Origin: JANWYT01 sp034437555
GTDB taxonomy: Bacteria; Chloroflexota; Anaerolineae; Aggregatilineales; Phototrophicaceae
Length of the DNA: 64,000 bases
Reading direction: 5' to 3'
Assembly (NCBI GenBank): GCA_034437555.1
Contig: DAOTTQ010000070.1
Location: 1-64,000 of the forward strand
Shown: positions 44,081 to 51,898 of the stretch, one piece after another
How the letters are laid out: every line of letters starts with the position of its first letter
Numbering within the stretch: the stretch's first letter is position 1
The notes under the pieces: generated by a model
The model's input: only the letters and a program-made list of their open reading frames with translations
Database searches by the model: none
Told to the model about the DNA's origin: nothing
Made by a program: the position numbers and the translations under genes

Positions 44081-44488
44081 TTATTCCATTTGCCAAACAG
44101 CACCACCCTGTAGGGCTTTGGCGATATAGCTAGGAAACGTTTGTAAATTAACAGGCTTGCCAATAACGCCGTTAAAGCCTGCGGTGCGTAGCTGATGCAC
44201 TTCTTCGTTCATAACGCTGGCAGTAAGTGCCAACACGGGCAAATGCTTTAGTGTAGGGCTTTGACGAATGAGGTCAAGCATTTCAAAACCATTCAGGGGC
44301 TTAATGTGAATGTCCAACAAAATAATGCTGGGTTGTGGGTTTAAGGCTTCCAAACGGCTGATAAAGTTCTGGCTATCATCAAAGAGGGTGATATGCTTTA
44401 CGCCCATGACGGTTTCTGCAATCATCGTCATAACTTCACGGCTAAAGGGGTCATCTTCTACGTATAAGACGGTCACTTGGTCAAACAT
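44081..44488 (-). CDS. Single-domain response regulator (first)
   Basis: This 135-residue receiver domain has EDD at 11-13 (VLYVEDDPFSRE), phospho-acceptor Asp59 (IILLDIHIKPLNGFEML), Thr in LALTASV and Lys in VIGKPVN. It lacks an output domain. It stands between the damaged kinase and the second receiver, and the FP..I.+AL end shared by the two receivers points to duplication. It was probably the original phosphoacceptor of the kinase. Confidence 0.88.
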   Translation of the reverse strand: MFDQVTVLYVEDDPFSREVMTMIAETVMGVKHITLFDDSQNFISRLEALNPQPSIILLDIHIKPLNGFEMLDLIRQSPTLKHLPVLALTASVMNEEVHQLRTAGFNGVIGKPVNLQTFPSYIAKALQGGAVWQME

Positions 44489-44521
44489 TGCGCTTTATCT
44501 CCTCAAAGGAATCACGTTGGC

Positions 44522-44938
44522 TTAATAGGATGGTGTGAGCAAGGATTCAGAGATTTTGATGGGCAACTTAATGTAAAAGGTCGCCCCTTGCCCTATTTCA
44601 CTTTCTAATGAGATTGTTCCGCCGTGTGCTTCTATCAGATATTTGCTAATGGGCAAGCCTAAGCCTGTTCCGCCTGCATGGCGAATCCCTGTCTCGGTTT
44701 GTTGGAAGCGTTGGAAAATAAGGTCATGACTGGCGGGTGCAATGCCGTGCCGCCCACTGGAAAGCGATTTATTTAGCGCGTCTACTTGCTTTTCGTTTAC
44801 TGTCCCCAGCATCCCTAACGACACAAACTCGGTAAAATTGAGGATGGCGTTTAATGGGGTGCGAAGTTCATGGCTCATACTGGCGAGAAACTGTGATTTC
44901 GCAAGGTCGGCTTTACGGCTTCGGCTTTTTGAACCCAT
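44522..44938 (-). pseudogene. Histidine kinase remnant with internal deletion
   Basis: The frame keeps part of a sensor kinase: DLAKSQFLASMSHELRTPLN (HisKA with His), then EKQVDALNKSLSSGRH. It jumps directly to GIAPASHDLIFQRFQQTETG and GGTGLGLPISKYLIEAHGG. The ATP-binding N-box and most of the G1 region, about 100 residues, are missing, although the frame is kept. All sensor domains upstream are also lost: the apparent ATG at 44938 lies within IS66 sequence. It cannot bind ATP normally, so I call it a pseudogene. The downstream response regulators are intact. Confidence 0.75.
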
Positions 44939-45166
44939 CGCTGCTTGGTGGTTTACTGCTATTGCGGCTATTTTTCGCCAATTGGTCTTCTAAGGCTTTG
45001 ATACGCACTTCTTGCCTCTGAATGACTTCTCTTAATTCAAGAATGATGTCGATGAGCTGTTCTTTATCCAGTTGTCTGAGTTGTTCACGTATTTTTTCAC
45101 TCATGCTTAAGCTATACCCTATATCCTGTCTTTCACGCTACATTTTGGGGGGGCTGAGTAGTTACA
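44913..45166 (-). mobile_element. IS66-family transposase 5' remnant
   Basis: The minus frame 45104-44913 encodes the N-terminus of an IS66 transposase: EKIREQLRQLDKEQLIDII, a leucine-zipper stretch, and LAKNSRNSSKPPSSDG, a hallmark of this family. It stops after KKPKP where it meets the kinase remnant. Further upstream, TGTAACTACTCAG (minus strand, 45166-45154) followed by a C-run looks like the element's left end. The rest of the element is gone, so a deletion has fused the IS to the kinase gene. Confidence 0.75.
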
Positions 45167-45183
45167 GTTTATCTAACAATACA

Positions 45184-45219
45184 CCTAGTCAGTTGTCTCT
45201 TTTTATCCCTAGTCAGTTG
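45184..45219 (+). repeat. Direct repeat CCTAGTCAGTTG x2
   Basis: The 12-mer occurs at 45184-45195 and again at 45208-45219, 24 bp apart (just over two helical turns), upstream of the metal transporter promoter. Its complement CAACTGACTAGG shares GACTAG with the DtxR-like box at 45291, so the repeats may be further regulator sites. Confidence 0.55.
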
Positions 45220-45244
45220 GTTAGTGCAAGTGGCTAGGTTGTGC

Positions 45245-45273
45245 TTGACAAAGGGTGGCGCGAGTGATATATT
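45245..45273 (+). promoter_or_regulatory. Sigma-70 promoter of the metal ABC operon
   Basis: Perfect TTGACA (45245-45250), 17-bp spacer, TATATT (45268-45273). Transcription should start near 45280, about 43 bp before the first gene. Confidence 0.75.
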
Positions 45274-45290
45274 TTAGGTAAGTCGAAAAA

Positions 45291-45310
45291 TTTAGTTAGA
45301 CTAGCATTAA
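45291..45310 (+). promoter_or_regulatory. Candidate DtxR/MntR-type operator
   Basis: TTTAGTTAGACTAGCATTAA resembles the DtxR-family consensus TTAGGTTAGSCTAACCTAA, with the GTTAG-x-CTA core nearly palindromic. It lies in the transcribed leader just before the AAGGA ribosome site, so a bound metalloregulator would block the operon. The similarity is judged by eye. Confidence 0.45.
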
Positions 45311-45322
45311 GGAATTTATACT

Positions 45323-46333
45323 ATGCGTTTTAACCCTGTTATCGTTGCTGTATGCTTTATCCTCGCTGTCTCAGTTGTACAAGCTCAAGAAACGCTAAAA
45401 ATTGTTACCACCACCACACAAGCCACTGACCTGACGCGCATCCTAACGGAAGGCGTTGAGGAAGTTCAAATTACCCCCCTCATGCAGGCGGGCGTAGACC
45501 CCCATCTGTACCAACCGACAGAAGCCAATATCCGCGCCATGAGTGAAGCCAAACTGATTGTCTATAGTGGAATCAATCTTGAGGGGCGTTTTGATGCCGT
45601 CTTTGAATCACTTTCACAACAAGGGGTACGCATTGTTGCCCTGTCTAACCCCATCGTAGAAGAAGGCTTTACGCTTTCTACTAGTTATGAAGGCGAAAGT
45701 ATACCAGACCCTCACTTCTGGTTTGACCCGCGCAACTGGCAACTAAGTACAATCGCATTAGCAGAAGAAATTGCCCTCTTGCTTCCTAGCAATGCCGAAC
45801 TCATTCGCGCTAATGCAAAAGCCTATAACGCACAACTGGATATTTTGTACGCTTGGGCAGTAGAAGCCATGCGCCAAGCCCCCGAAGAACAACGTTTCTT
45901 GGTGACCTCGCATGATGCGTTCCAGTATTTTGGGGATGCGTTTGGCTGGGAAATGGTGGCAATTCAGGGCATTAGCACCGCCGACGAAGCTGGCGTAGGC
46001 GATATTCAGGGCATTGTGTCCTTTGTCAACGAAAACAACATTCCTGTGCTGTTTGTAGAAAGTAGCGTATCTAAAAACACCATCGAAGCGGTACGAGAAG
46101 CGGTACAATCAGAAGGTGGCACAGTGGGCTTGGGGATTCGTGAGCTTTATAGCGACGCAATGGGCAATGAGGATGAGTTTGGCGGAACTTATATCGGCAT
46201 GATTGCCAGCAACGTCATCATTATTCTTGCCTCTTATCAAGAACAGGGCGTTGAATTGGTAATACCCGCCTACCCCGATGACCTCATGCCCGCCTTACCT
46301 GATGACCTACTTAGCTTGTTTGCAGAGGAATAA
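45323..46333 (+). CDS. Metal ABC transporter substrate-binding protein (TroA/ZnuA family)
   Basis: This 336-residue secreted cluster A-I binding protein has a signal peptide ending near VVQAQE. The metal ligands of the family are visible: His61 (GVDPHLYQP), His131 (PDPHFWFDP), His197 (VTSHDAFQYFG) and Asp278 (ELYSDAMG). Three His plus Asp matches zinc- or TroA-type binders rather than the His-His-Glu-Asp set of strict manganese binders. It has no His-rich loop. It is first in a four-gene operon with promoter at 45245. Zinc is most likely, manganese possible. Confidence 0.9.
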   Translation: MRFNPVIVAVCFILAVSVVQAQETLKIVTTTTQATDLTRILTEGVEEVQITPLMQAGVDPHLYQPTEANIRAMSEAKLIVYSGINLEGRFDAVFESLSQQGVRIVALSNPIVEEGFTLSTSYEGESIPDPHFWFDPRNWQLSTIALAEEIALLLPSNAELIRANAKAYNAQLDILYAWAVEAMRQAPEEQRFLVTSHDAFQYFGDAFGWEMVAIQGISTADEAGVGDIQGIVSFVNENNIPVLFVESSVSKNTIEAVREAVQSEGGTVGLGIRELYSDAMGNEDEFGGTYIGMIASNVIIILASYQEQGVELVIPAYPDDLMPALPDDLLSLFAEE

Positions 46334-46338
46334 CCCCA

Positions 46339-47094
46339 GTGAATTACGCCCTAGAAATTAACGATTTAACGGTTGCCTACCATGAAAAGCCCGTCCTTTG
46401 GGACATTGATTTAAGCGTGCCACAAGGCGTTTTAATGGGCATTGTGGGACCCAACGGCGCAGGCAAAAGCACGCTCATCAAGGCGGCACTTAATCTTATT
46501 CCACGCGCTGCCGGTGAAGTGCAGTTTTTCGGTAACACCCTTGCCCAAAGCAAACATTTGGTGGGGTATGTGCCACAAAGAGGAAGCGTAGACTGGGATT
46601 TTCCGTCTAATGTGCTGGACGTAGTGCTGATGGGAACGTATGGCAAATTAGGCTGGTTCAAACGCCCCGCCAAAGCCGAGCGTGACCGCGCCATGCACGC
46701 CCTTGAGCAAGTGAGCTTACAAGACTTTGCTCACCGCCAAATCAGCCAGTTAAGTGGTGGGCAACAACAACGGGCGTTTTTGGCTCGCGCCCTTGTTCAA
46801 GAGGCACAACTTTACTTTATGGATGAGCCTTTTGCGGCGGTAGATGCGGTAACAGAACGCGCCATTGTCACTATTCTGCAAACCCTTCGTGAGAACGGCA
46901 AAACCGTGATTGTGGTGCATCATGACTTACAAACGGTGCGCGAATACTTTGATTGGGTAACCGTGCTTAACGTCAAGATTATTGCTAGTGGGCGTGCAGA
47001 AGAAGCGTTTACGCCCGAAAACCTCATGAAAGCCTATGGTGGGCGCATAACTCAATTCGAGGGCTATAAAACCTCAATCATCGGAGCAGATTAA
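46339..47094 (+). CDS. Metal ABC transporter ATP-binding protein
   Basis: This 251-residue ZnuC/MntB-type ATPase has Walker A GPNGAGKST, the family's GYVPQRGSVDWDFPSNVLDVV Q-loop region, signature LSGGQQQR, Walker B LYFMDEPFAAVD and switch His in VVHHDL. The PQR..VDWDFP wording is typical of the Mn/Zn subfamily. It starts with GTG, supported by AGAGGA about 9 bases upstream, 5 bp after the binding protein. Confidence 0.93.
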   Translation: MNYALEINDLTVAYHEKPVLWDIDLSVPQGVLMGIVGPNGAGKSTLIKAALNLIPRAAGEVQFFGNTLAQSKHLVGYVPQRGSVDWDFPSNVLDVVLMGTYGKLGWFKRPAKAERDRAMHALEQVSLQDFAHRQISQLSGGQQQRAFLARALVQEAQLYFMDEPFAAVDAVTERAIVTILQTLRENGKTVIVVHHDLQTVREYFDWVTVLNVKIIASGRAEEAFTPENLMKAYGGRITQFEGYKTSIIGAD

Positions 47095-47096
47095 CC

Positions 47097-48062
47097 ATGA
47101 GTGCGCGTTTAACCGTTTGGGGCGTGATTGCGGTCATTAGCCTAATGTCCGTGTTATTTGTGCCGTTCAGTGCTATGGCTTGGGGCGTAAATTACGATTA
47201 CACGCTTAGAATTGTGGCATTGGGAGGCGTGCTATTGGGGGTGATTAGTGGCGTAATGGGAACGTTTGCCGTGTTACGTCAGCAATCCCTTATGGGGGAT
47301 GCTCTCTCTCATGCCGCCCTACCCGGCGTTGCCGTTGCATTTTTGCTGTTTGGTCGTGAGCTAGGCGTTTTGCTTATCGGGGCGGGCATTGCCAGTTGGC
47401 TTGCCATTTTGTTTATTAACGCGCTCACTAGCACCACCCGCATTAAACAAGATACAGCGATGGCGATAGCGTTGGCTTCGTGGTTTGCGCTAGGCATGGC
47501 GTTACTCACATTTATACAGGGCAGTGGCAACGCCAGCCAAGCGGGGCTAGATAAGTTCATTTTTGGGCAAGCCGCCGCCATTGTCGAGCGTGATGTACAG
47601 CTTATCCTCATCGTGGGGGGCGTGTGCTTTGGGGTAATTGCCCTCCTATGGAAAGAACTAAAGTTGCTGGTGTTTGACCGTGACTTTGCTCAAGCCAACG
47701 GTTTCCCATCACGTACCCTAGACTTGTTGCTTTCTACGATGATTGTAGTGGCGGTGGTGCTAGGCTTGCAGTTGGCGGGCGTTATTTTGATGGTGGGGCT
47801 ACTCATTGCACCCCCCATCGCAGCCCGCCAATGGACACAACGCTTAAGCCAAATGGTGGTGCTTTCGGGTGTGTTTGGCGGGTTTTCGGGGGGTGTGGGC
47901 GCAATCATTAGCGCAATTGACGTTAATCTGCCAACGGGCCCCTTTATTATCATTGTGGCGTTTAGCCTTGTGGTGTTTTCGCTGTTATTTGCGCCACAAC
48001 GTGGCTTGGTGTGGTCGTGGAGACATCAAAGCTCCCAACAAACCACCCTGCAGGAGGACTAG
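47097..48062 (+). CDS. Metal ABC transporter permease 1 (ABC-3 family)
   Basis: This 321-residue permease has eight to nine membrane helices. Typical ABC-3 features are GVMGTFAVLRQQSLMGDALS (with SHAALPG after it), KELKLLVFDRDFAQANGFP, and LAGVILMVGLLIAPPIAARQ. It pairs with the next protein to form the pore. It begins 2 bp after the ATPase stop and ends 3 bp before the second permease. It lacks the extra domains found in the second permease. Confidence 0.92.
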   Translation: MSARLTVWGVIAVISLMSVLFVPFSAMAWGVNYDYTLRIVALGGVLLGVISGVMGTFAVLRQQSLMGDALSHAALPGVAVAFLLFGRELGVLLIGAGIASWLAILFINALTSTTRIKQDTAMAIALASWFALGMALLTFIQGSGNASQAGLDKFIFGQAAAIVERDVQLILIVGGVCFGVIALLWKELKLLVFDRDFAQANGFPSRTLDLLLSTMIVVAVVLGLQLAGVILMVGLLIAPPIAARQWTQRLSQMVVLSGVFGGFSGGVGAIISAIDVNLPTGPFIIIVAFSLVVFSLLFAPQRGLVWSWRHQSSQQTTLQED

Positions 48063-48065
48063 CCG

Positions 48066-49487
48066 ATGAACATTATTGAATGGCTCATCATACAGGTGCT
48101 ATTGCCGTTTACGACAGTGGAGGCGCTTAATGCGTTTCTTCGTGACCCACGCCATACCGCCATGATTGTAGGGGCGTTAATTGCGCTATGTGGTGCGCTT
48201 TTAGGGACATTTTTGCTTTTGCGAAAGATGTCTTTAACCAGTGATGCCATCAGCCATACCGTTCTTTTGGGCATTGTGGTGGCGTTCTTAATCATGACGG
48301 GGGTCTTCGGCTTAGAAGCAGATTTGTCATCTCCCCTGCTCATTTTTGGGGCAACGGTTAGTGGCGTTGCAACGGTATTACTCACGGAGTTTATCTATCG
48401 GTCGGGCTTAGTAAAGCAAGATGCCGCGCTCGGCTTGGCGTTTCCTTTTTTATTTGCCATCAGCATCATTTTGGTGGCGCGTTACACCGATAGTATTCAT
48501 CTAGACACCGACGCAGTGCTGACGGGCGAAATTGGGCTGGCGTGGGCAGACACAAACACCTATTGTTTAGAACAATGCGACCCCATCACTATCACATCCG
48601 AACACCCCAAAGCCTCATCAAATCGTGTGTGCAACAATTGCAACGAACTGGGCATTTCGCCCCGTAGTGACCAAGCCACGTTTACAGAAACATGCGCCAA
48701 TTGTGGCACCTATACCCCCACCCAAGCCTATAGCGCGGGCTTGCTAGACGCGCCTCCCGTGGTGGTTTTCTTCCCCAAAGCCATTGGCATTATGGGCGTA
48801 CTAGGCGTGTTGTGTGTGCTATTTGTGCTGGTTTTCTATAAAGAGTTAAAACTAAGCACATTTGATGCAGCACTGGCACAATCGCTCGGTTTTAAGCCCG
48901 TTCTGCTTAACTATGCCCTCATGGTGATGGTTAGTTTGGTAGCGGTGGGGGCGTTTCAGGCGGTGGGGTCTATCTTAGTAATTGCCTTCTTTGTGATACC
49001 GCCTGCTACCGCGTACTTGCTCACCGACAGGCTATCGCGGATGCTGTTTATTAGCCCATTGGTCGGCGTTGTGGGCGCGCTCTTGGGGTATGATTTAGCG
49101 CGTGGCGTGGTGCTTGGGATTCCCTTCTTTAGCTGGAATACGTCCGTGAGTGCCAGCATTGTGCTGGCGATGTTCGCGCTTTTTGTGCTGGTATGGGTGT
49201 TTTCGCCTCGCTATGGGCTACTCAGTAATCTTGTTCGGCGTGCCGAGCAACGCGCCCACTTTGCCAATCAATTGGTCTTGGGGCATATGTATAACCATGA
49301 AGGCACACCCGAAGCAGACGTAGAACTAGATTATGAAACGCTTCACGAGCATTTTCGCTGGACAACCGCCAAGACAACGCTTGTGGTGGCGCGTTTACGA
49401 GCGCAGCACCTCGTTACCTTGCAAAATAAGCATCTTTCGCTGACAGAAAACGGCAGACAGAGCGTTATCGCGTTTTTGCAAGGCTAA
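48066..49487 (+). CDS. Metal ABC permease 2 with Cys-rich insert and DtxR-like tail
   Basis: This 473-residue ABC-3 permease has two additions. The core shows LLRKMSLTSDAISHTVLLGI, KELKLSTFDAALAQSLGF and GSILVIAFFVIPPATAYLL. Between HLDTDAVLTGEIGLAW (to 160) and the next helix (about 231) sits a polar insert with six Cys as CxxxC (167, 171), CxxC (189, 192) and CxxC (210, 213). This looks like a zinc ribbon; relatives I know have only a short loop here. Residues about 399-473 form a winged helix of DtxR/MntR type (YETLHEHFRWTTAKTTLVVA, then LSLTENGRQSV) with no metal-binding domain. Fused regulator domains are known in some TroD-like permeases. The protein could sense metal and reach the operon's own DNA; that is inference. 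Confidence 0.88.
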   Translation: MNIIEWLIIQVLLPFTTVEALNAFLRDPRHTAMIVGALIALCGALLGTFLLLRKMSLTSDAISHTVLLGIVVAFLIMTGVFGLEADLSSPLLIFGATVSGVATVLLTEFIYRSGLVKQDAALGLAFPFLFAISIILVARYTDSIHLDTDAVLTGEIGLAWADTNTYCLEQCDPITITSEHPKASSNRVCNNCNELGISPRSDQATFTETCANCGTYTPTQAYSAGLLDAPPVVVFFPKAIGIMGVLGVLCVLFVLVFYKELKLSTFDAALAQSLGFKPVLLNYALMVMVSLVAVGAFQAVGSILVIAFFVIPPATAYLLTDRLSRMLFISPLVGVVGALLGYDLARGVVLGIPFFSWNTSVSASIVLAMFALFVLVWVFSPRYGLLSNLVRRAEQRAHFANQLVLGHMYNHEGTPEADVELDYETLHEHFRWTTAKTTLVVARLRAQHLVTLQNKHLSLTENGRQSVIAFLQG

Positions 49488-49580
49488 ATGGCAAAAAACT
49501 TTAGCAAAAAGTGAGAGTTGCTGTTAAAATGAGAGTTCATTTAACAGCCCCTACAATTCGCTGATGAAGGACATCGCACC

Positions 49581-50663
49581 ATGACAGAAAGTATTGAGTC
49601 ATTGCGTCAAGAAATTGACAAAGTTAACCTGCAATTGCTAGAACTACTTAACCAGCGTGCGTCGCTTGCCTCACGCATTGGCACGCTACAAACCCAAAGT
49701 GGAATGCAACTGTATGACCCCCAACGTGAAGCAGAAATGCTAACCGCCCTACAATCGTCAAATAAGGGTCCCTTTAGTAACGACACCATTAAGGTACTGT
49801 TTAAGGAAATTTTCAAAGCCTCGATGGCATTAGAAGAACGCGAAGCCCGCGCCAAGATTATTGTGCAACGCAAAACCCCCGAACAAAACACGGTGGTTGG
49901 GTTTCCTGATGGCACAAAAATTGGTGATGGGAGCTTCCAAATTATCGCGGGGTCGTGCGCCATTGAGAGCTTTGACCAAATGGATGCCGTTGGCGAAGTT
50001 TTGGCAAGCGAAGGCGTAAAGATTATGCGCGGGATGGCATTCAAGCCCCGTAGCTCACCCTATGACTTTCAAGGCATGGGCGAAGAAGGCTTAAAGATTG
50101 CTCGCCAAGTCGCCAATAAGTATGGCATGTTGGTCGTCAGTGAAATTATGGACGCTTCACAAATTCCGATGATGTCTGATTATATCGACATTTTCTGGGT
50201 GGGTGCGCGTAATATGCAAAATAGCTTCTTGCTAAAGGCACTGGGTTCTGTACGCCAACCCGTCATCTTAAAACGTCACTTTAGCGCAACCCTAAAAGAA
50301 CTCATCTACTCGGCAGAATATATTGCCAGTGGTGGCAATACCAATATCATCCTGATGGAACGTGGTATTCGTACTTTTAACGAAGAAGTGCGTAACACTC
50401 TTGATATTGGCGCAGTACCTTTGCTAAAGATGGAAACGCATTTGCCCGTTATCGTGGATATTTCACATTCTGCGGGCAGACGTGACCTTGCCATTCCTTT
50501 TGGGCGTTTGGCAAAAGCCAGTGGCGCAGATGGTTTAATGGTAGAAGTGCATCCTAACCCCCCTGTTGCCATGAGCGATGCCAAGCAACAACTATACTTT
50601 GACCAATTTAGAGCGTTGATTGCCGAACTTCGTAACGTCAACAAGCCCGACAAAGCCTACTAA
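49581..50663 (+). CDS. Chorismate mutase / DAHP synthase (AroA(G) type)
   Basis: This 360-residue bifunctional enzyme has an AroQ-type chorismate mutase at about 1-90 (IESLRQEIDKVNLQLLELLN, ASRIG, DPQREAEML). A class I-beta DAHP synthase follows (IAGSCAIES, IMRGMAFKPRSSPYDFQGMG, VILKRHFSATLKELIYSAEY, VDISHSAGRRDL). It condenses phosphoenolpyruvate and erythrose-4-phosphate, the first shikimate step. The mutase part usually gives feedback control by chorismate or prephenate, as in Bacillus. It is a single gene with no aromatic genes adjacent. A possible promoter (TTAGCA, 18 bp, TAAAAT) ends at 49530. Confidence 0.92.
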   Translation: MTESIESLRQEIDKVNLQLLELLNQRASLASRIGTLQTQSGMQLYDPQREAEMLTALQSSNKGPFSNDTIKVLFKEIFKASMALEEREARAKIIVQRKTPEQNTVVGFPDGTKIGDGSFQIIAGSCAIESFDQMDAVGEVLASEGVKIMRGMAFKPRSSPYDFQGMGEEGLKIARQVANKYGMLVVSEIMDASQIPMMSDYIDIFWVGARNMQNSFLLKALGSVRQPVILKRHFSATLKELIYSAEYIASGGNTNIILMERGIRTFNEEVRNTLDIGAVPLLKMETHLPVIVDISHSAGRRDLAIPFGRLAKASGADGLMVEVHPNPPVAMSDAKQQLYFDQFRALIAELRNVNKPDKAY

Positions 50664-50770
50664 TAAGTCGCGCTCTTTATCGCGCCAATCATCAGTAACT
50701 CTAAGAGGGGTTTGGCACGCCCACGCCCCTCTTATCACAACAACCCCTTATCCCCCAAAAGGCAAGACTT

Positions 50771-51898
50771 ATGCGAATTGGTGTCATTAGCGGTGAATAC
50801 CCCCCCTTACTGGGTGGTGTGGGCGCGTATACGCATATCATGGTGGGGCAATGGCTAAAAATGGGGCATCAAGTATATTTATTTACCCCACCCCACGCAC
50901 AAGAAAACCGCCCAAACACCCACACAACACATTATGCAGGAAAATGGGGTATAGATGTTGTAGGGCAAGTGCGCCAATGGGCAAAAACACATCAGCTAGA
51001 AGTCATTCTTTTACAATCTCAAATGGGCATGTACAACCTCTCAGGTGTGATGACCGCGCTTCCTTTTTTGATGCGTGTTTTGATGCGCTCTGTGCCATTT
51101 ATCACCACGTTTCACGACCTCTTACCCCCGTATTTGTTCCCAAAAGCGGGCGGTTTACGGACGTGGGCGATGCGTCAAATGGCACGTTATTCTGCTCATA
51201 CGGTCGTGACCAATGACGAAGATTTGCACTCGCTCGCATCTCTTAAGAACGTTTCGCTGATTCCCATTGGTAGCAATATCACCGTTCACACTCTACGCAA
51301 TAACACACGCCAAACCCTACGCCAGCGCGTAGGCGGTGAGTTTATTGTGGGACATTTTGGTTTTTTGTACACAAATCGCGGGGTGGAACACCTTTTAACA
51401 GCTCTTAAAGCGTGTCGCGTTTATCATGATGTGCGCCTTGTGATGATTGGTGGACGTGAGGGCGGTCCCACCGATAGCCTATATGTCGCACGCCTTGATG
51501 CCGATATTGCCCGCTTGGGCTTAAACGAAGCCGTTCATTGGACGGGGTATGCCAGTAATGAAGAAGTGAGCGCATGGCTTCAAAGTATAGACTGTGTGGC
51601 ATTGCCGTTTTTGGATGGCGCAAGCTATCGGCGAGGAAGTTTGATGGCAGCGATTGAACATGCTTGCCCCATCCTCACCACACAACCCCATATGAGCGTG
51701 CAAGCATTTCAGGATGGGGTGAATATGCAATTTGTGCCTGTGGGGGATGCAAAAGCACTAGAAAACGCACTTTTAGCGTGGATAACCGCGCCCAATGAAC
51801 TGGCACAGTATCGCCAAAACCTTTCCACATTGCGCCAAAAATTCCAATGGGATAGCATTACAGAAGATTTTGAGCGCGTTCTAAAGGAGGTTACCTAG
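50771..51898 (+). CDS. Glycosyltransferase family 4
   Basis: This 375-residue GT-B enzyme has an N-terminal donor loop (IGVISGEYPPLLGGVGAYTHI) and a C-terminal GT4 domain. The domain has VGHFGFLYTNRGVEHLLTAL, VHWTGYASNEEVSAWL and the sugar-nucleotide-binding FLDGASYRRGSLMAAIEHA (E-x-x-x-x-x-x-E-like region). It should transfer a sugar from a nucleotide donor to a cell-surface or soluble acceptor; both sugar and acceptor are unknown. It overlaps the next gene by 1 base (TAGTG). Confidence 0.88.
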   Translation: MRIGVISGEYPPLLGGVGAYTHIMVGQWLKMGHQVYLFTPPHAQENRPNTHTTHYAGKWGIDVVGQVRQWAKTHQLEVILLQSQMGMYNLSGVMTALPFLMRVLMRSVPFITTFHDLLPPYLFPKAGGLRTWAMRQMARYSAHTVVTNDEDLHSLASLKNVSLIPIGSNITVHTLRNNTRQTLRQRVGGEFIVGHFGFLYTNRGVEHLLTALKACRVYHDVRLVMIGGREGGPTDSLYVARLDADIARLGLNEAVHWTGYASNEEVSAWLQSIDCVALPFLDGASYRRGSLMAAIEHACPILTTQPHMSVQAFQDGVNMQFVPVGDAKALENALLAWITAPNELAQYRQNLSTLRQKFQWDSITEDFERVLKEVT

